This document shows, one piece after another, positions 35,041 to 35,312 of a stretch of 35,312 nt of DNA (position 1 is its first letter; the number at the start of each line of letters is the position of its first letter). The translations under genes and the position numbers were made by a program. The stretch comes from Uliginosibacterium gangwonense. Lineage in GTDB: Bacteria; Pseudomonadota; Gammaproteobacteria; Burkholderiales; Rhodocyclaceae. The stretch is taken from assembly GCA_005239635.1 (NCBI GenBank), contig SBBQ01000006.1:1-35312 (forward strand), read 5' to 3'. The notes below the pieces were generated by a model that had not been told where the DNA came from, did no database searches, and saw only the letters and a program-made list of their open reading frames with translations.

Positions 35041-35312
35041 TTAGTTGCGTGCCATGGCGCGCAGTCGCGCAATGCGTTCTTCTGTGGCTGGGTGCGTGCG
35101 GAACAGCCCGCTGATGCCATCGAGCCCGGCGAGCGGGTTCATGATCATCATCTGCGCGGTTTCAGGGTGAGCTGCTGCGGTTTCCATGGGAATGCCGCGC
35201 GCGTAGGCATCAATTTTTGCCAATGCATCAGCCAGCGCGTTGGGGTCGCGGCTAATTTCTGCGCCGCCACGATCCGCTTCAAATTCACGCGCACGTGAAA
35301 TCGCCATTTGAA
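35041..35312 (-). CDS. htpX: HtpX-type M48 membrane metalloprotease, C-terminal part
   Basis: Only the last 90 codons are in the window; the frame stays open to the edge (codon CAA before an internal ATG at 35307). [19 protein letters not shown] is the third zinc-ligand region (SRxREFxAD) of HtpX/M48 proteases, whose HExxH motif lies outside the window. [14 protein letters not shown]-type text near the end is also typical (here [17 protein letters not shown]). HtpX degrades misfolded membrane proteins. In betaproteobacteria htpX is usually beside rsmB, as here. A TTTTGCCAAT word (35215-35224) reads LAK. Confidence 0.93.
   Translation of the reverse strand, partial: QMAISRAREFEADRGGAEISRDPNALADALAKIDAYARGIPMETAAAHPETAQMMIMNPLAGLDGISGLFRTHPATEERIARLRAMARN

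Larger units (their letters stand above)
3481..35224. repeat. Dispersed non-palindromic word ATTGGCAAA(A), 24 copies
   Basis: Exact 9-mer starts with ATTGGCAAA on the top strand: 3481, 13577, 14922, 15392, 15969, 16602, 18010, 22559, 28529. Exact TTTGCCAAT (bottom-strand copies) start at 6423, 8494, 17488, 18639, 19320, 20563, 23826, 24324, 26382, 27537, 28023, 28233, 29480, 30749, 35216. Fourteen extend to ATTGGCAAAA. Random expectation for 35,312 bases on both strands is about 0.27 (9-mer) and 0.07 (10-mer) at equal base frequencies. C precedes the word in about half the copies, often as GC. Four copies lie outside genes with certainty (3481, 18639, 22559, 24324). Confidence 0.9.

Noticed and set aside
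13577-35224. ATTGGCAAA explained as a chromosome-segregation (KOPS-like) polar motif
   Set aside because: Orientation follows the coding strand of each gene and switches repeatedly within the window, rather than keeping one polarity along the replichore; not fully excluded without the whole genome.

Overview
The window looks like chromosomal DNA of a betaproteobacterium (Burkholderiales or Nitrosomonadales grade). The evidence is the conserved gene orders ribE-ribBX-ribH-nusB-thiL-pgpA-pncC and rsmB-DUF4390-ntrY-ntrX-trkA-trkH, plus priA next to hemE and a DUF1840 gene. No rRNA, tRNA or CRISPR array was seen. Genus cannot be named from the sequence alone.

Layout. Positions 1-856 hold the first codons of a leftward gene running off the edge, then DNA without a recognisable gene that ends in a strong inverted repeat upstream of the hydrogenase. 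Positions 857-11986 are one rightward cluster for a group 2a (Huc/cyanobacterial HupSL type) cytoplasmic uptake [NiFe] hydrogenase: small and large subunits, a small HiPIP-like four-cysteine protein, a maturation protease fused to an unknown domain, a TPR protein, two tiny membrane proteins, a NifU-Rieske fusion, an NHL-repeat propeller, two ORFs that together look like a split and eroded HypF, HypC and HypA. hypB, hypD, hypE and an intact hypF are not in the window. Positions 12220-17227 are the riboflavin, nusB, thiL, pgpA and pncC block. Positions 17254-24173 carry DUF1840, a ROK sugar kinase, an MFS transporter, priA and hemE. Positions 24583-25985 are two rightward exported-protein genes that interrupt the leftward housekeeping series and may be gene cassettes. 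Positions 26082-35312 are leftward: trkH, trkA, ntrX, ntrY, DUF4390, rsmB, DUF2237 and the 3' end of htpX.

How the genes work together. HupSL would oxidise H2 (this class is known for high affinity) and pass electrons through small Fe-S proteins (HiPIP-like and NifU-Rieske) towards the membrane, where the two small hydrophobic proteins could dock the complex. HypA, HypC and the protease build the NiFe centre.

The most unusual signal is not a gene. The non-palindromic word ATTGGCAAA occurs 24 times on the two strands, 14 of them as the 10-mer ATTGGCAAAA, against about 0.27 and 0.07 expected at random. It appears about once per kb in the housekeeping part and is scarce in the hydrogenase cluster and in the 24.5-26.1 kb insert. 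Density, asymmetry and reading-frame restriction resemble the DNA uptake sequences of Neisseriaceae and Pasteurellaceae, but the word is different from any uptake dialect I know. It is the main candidate for an undescribed system here.
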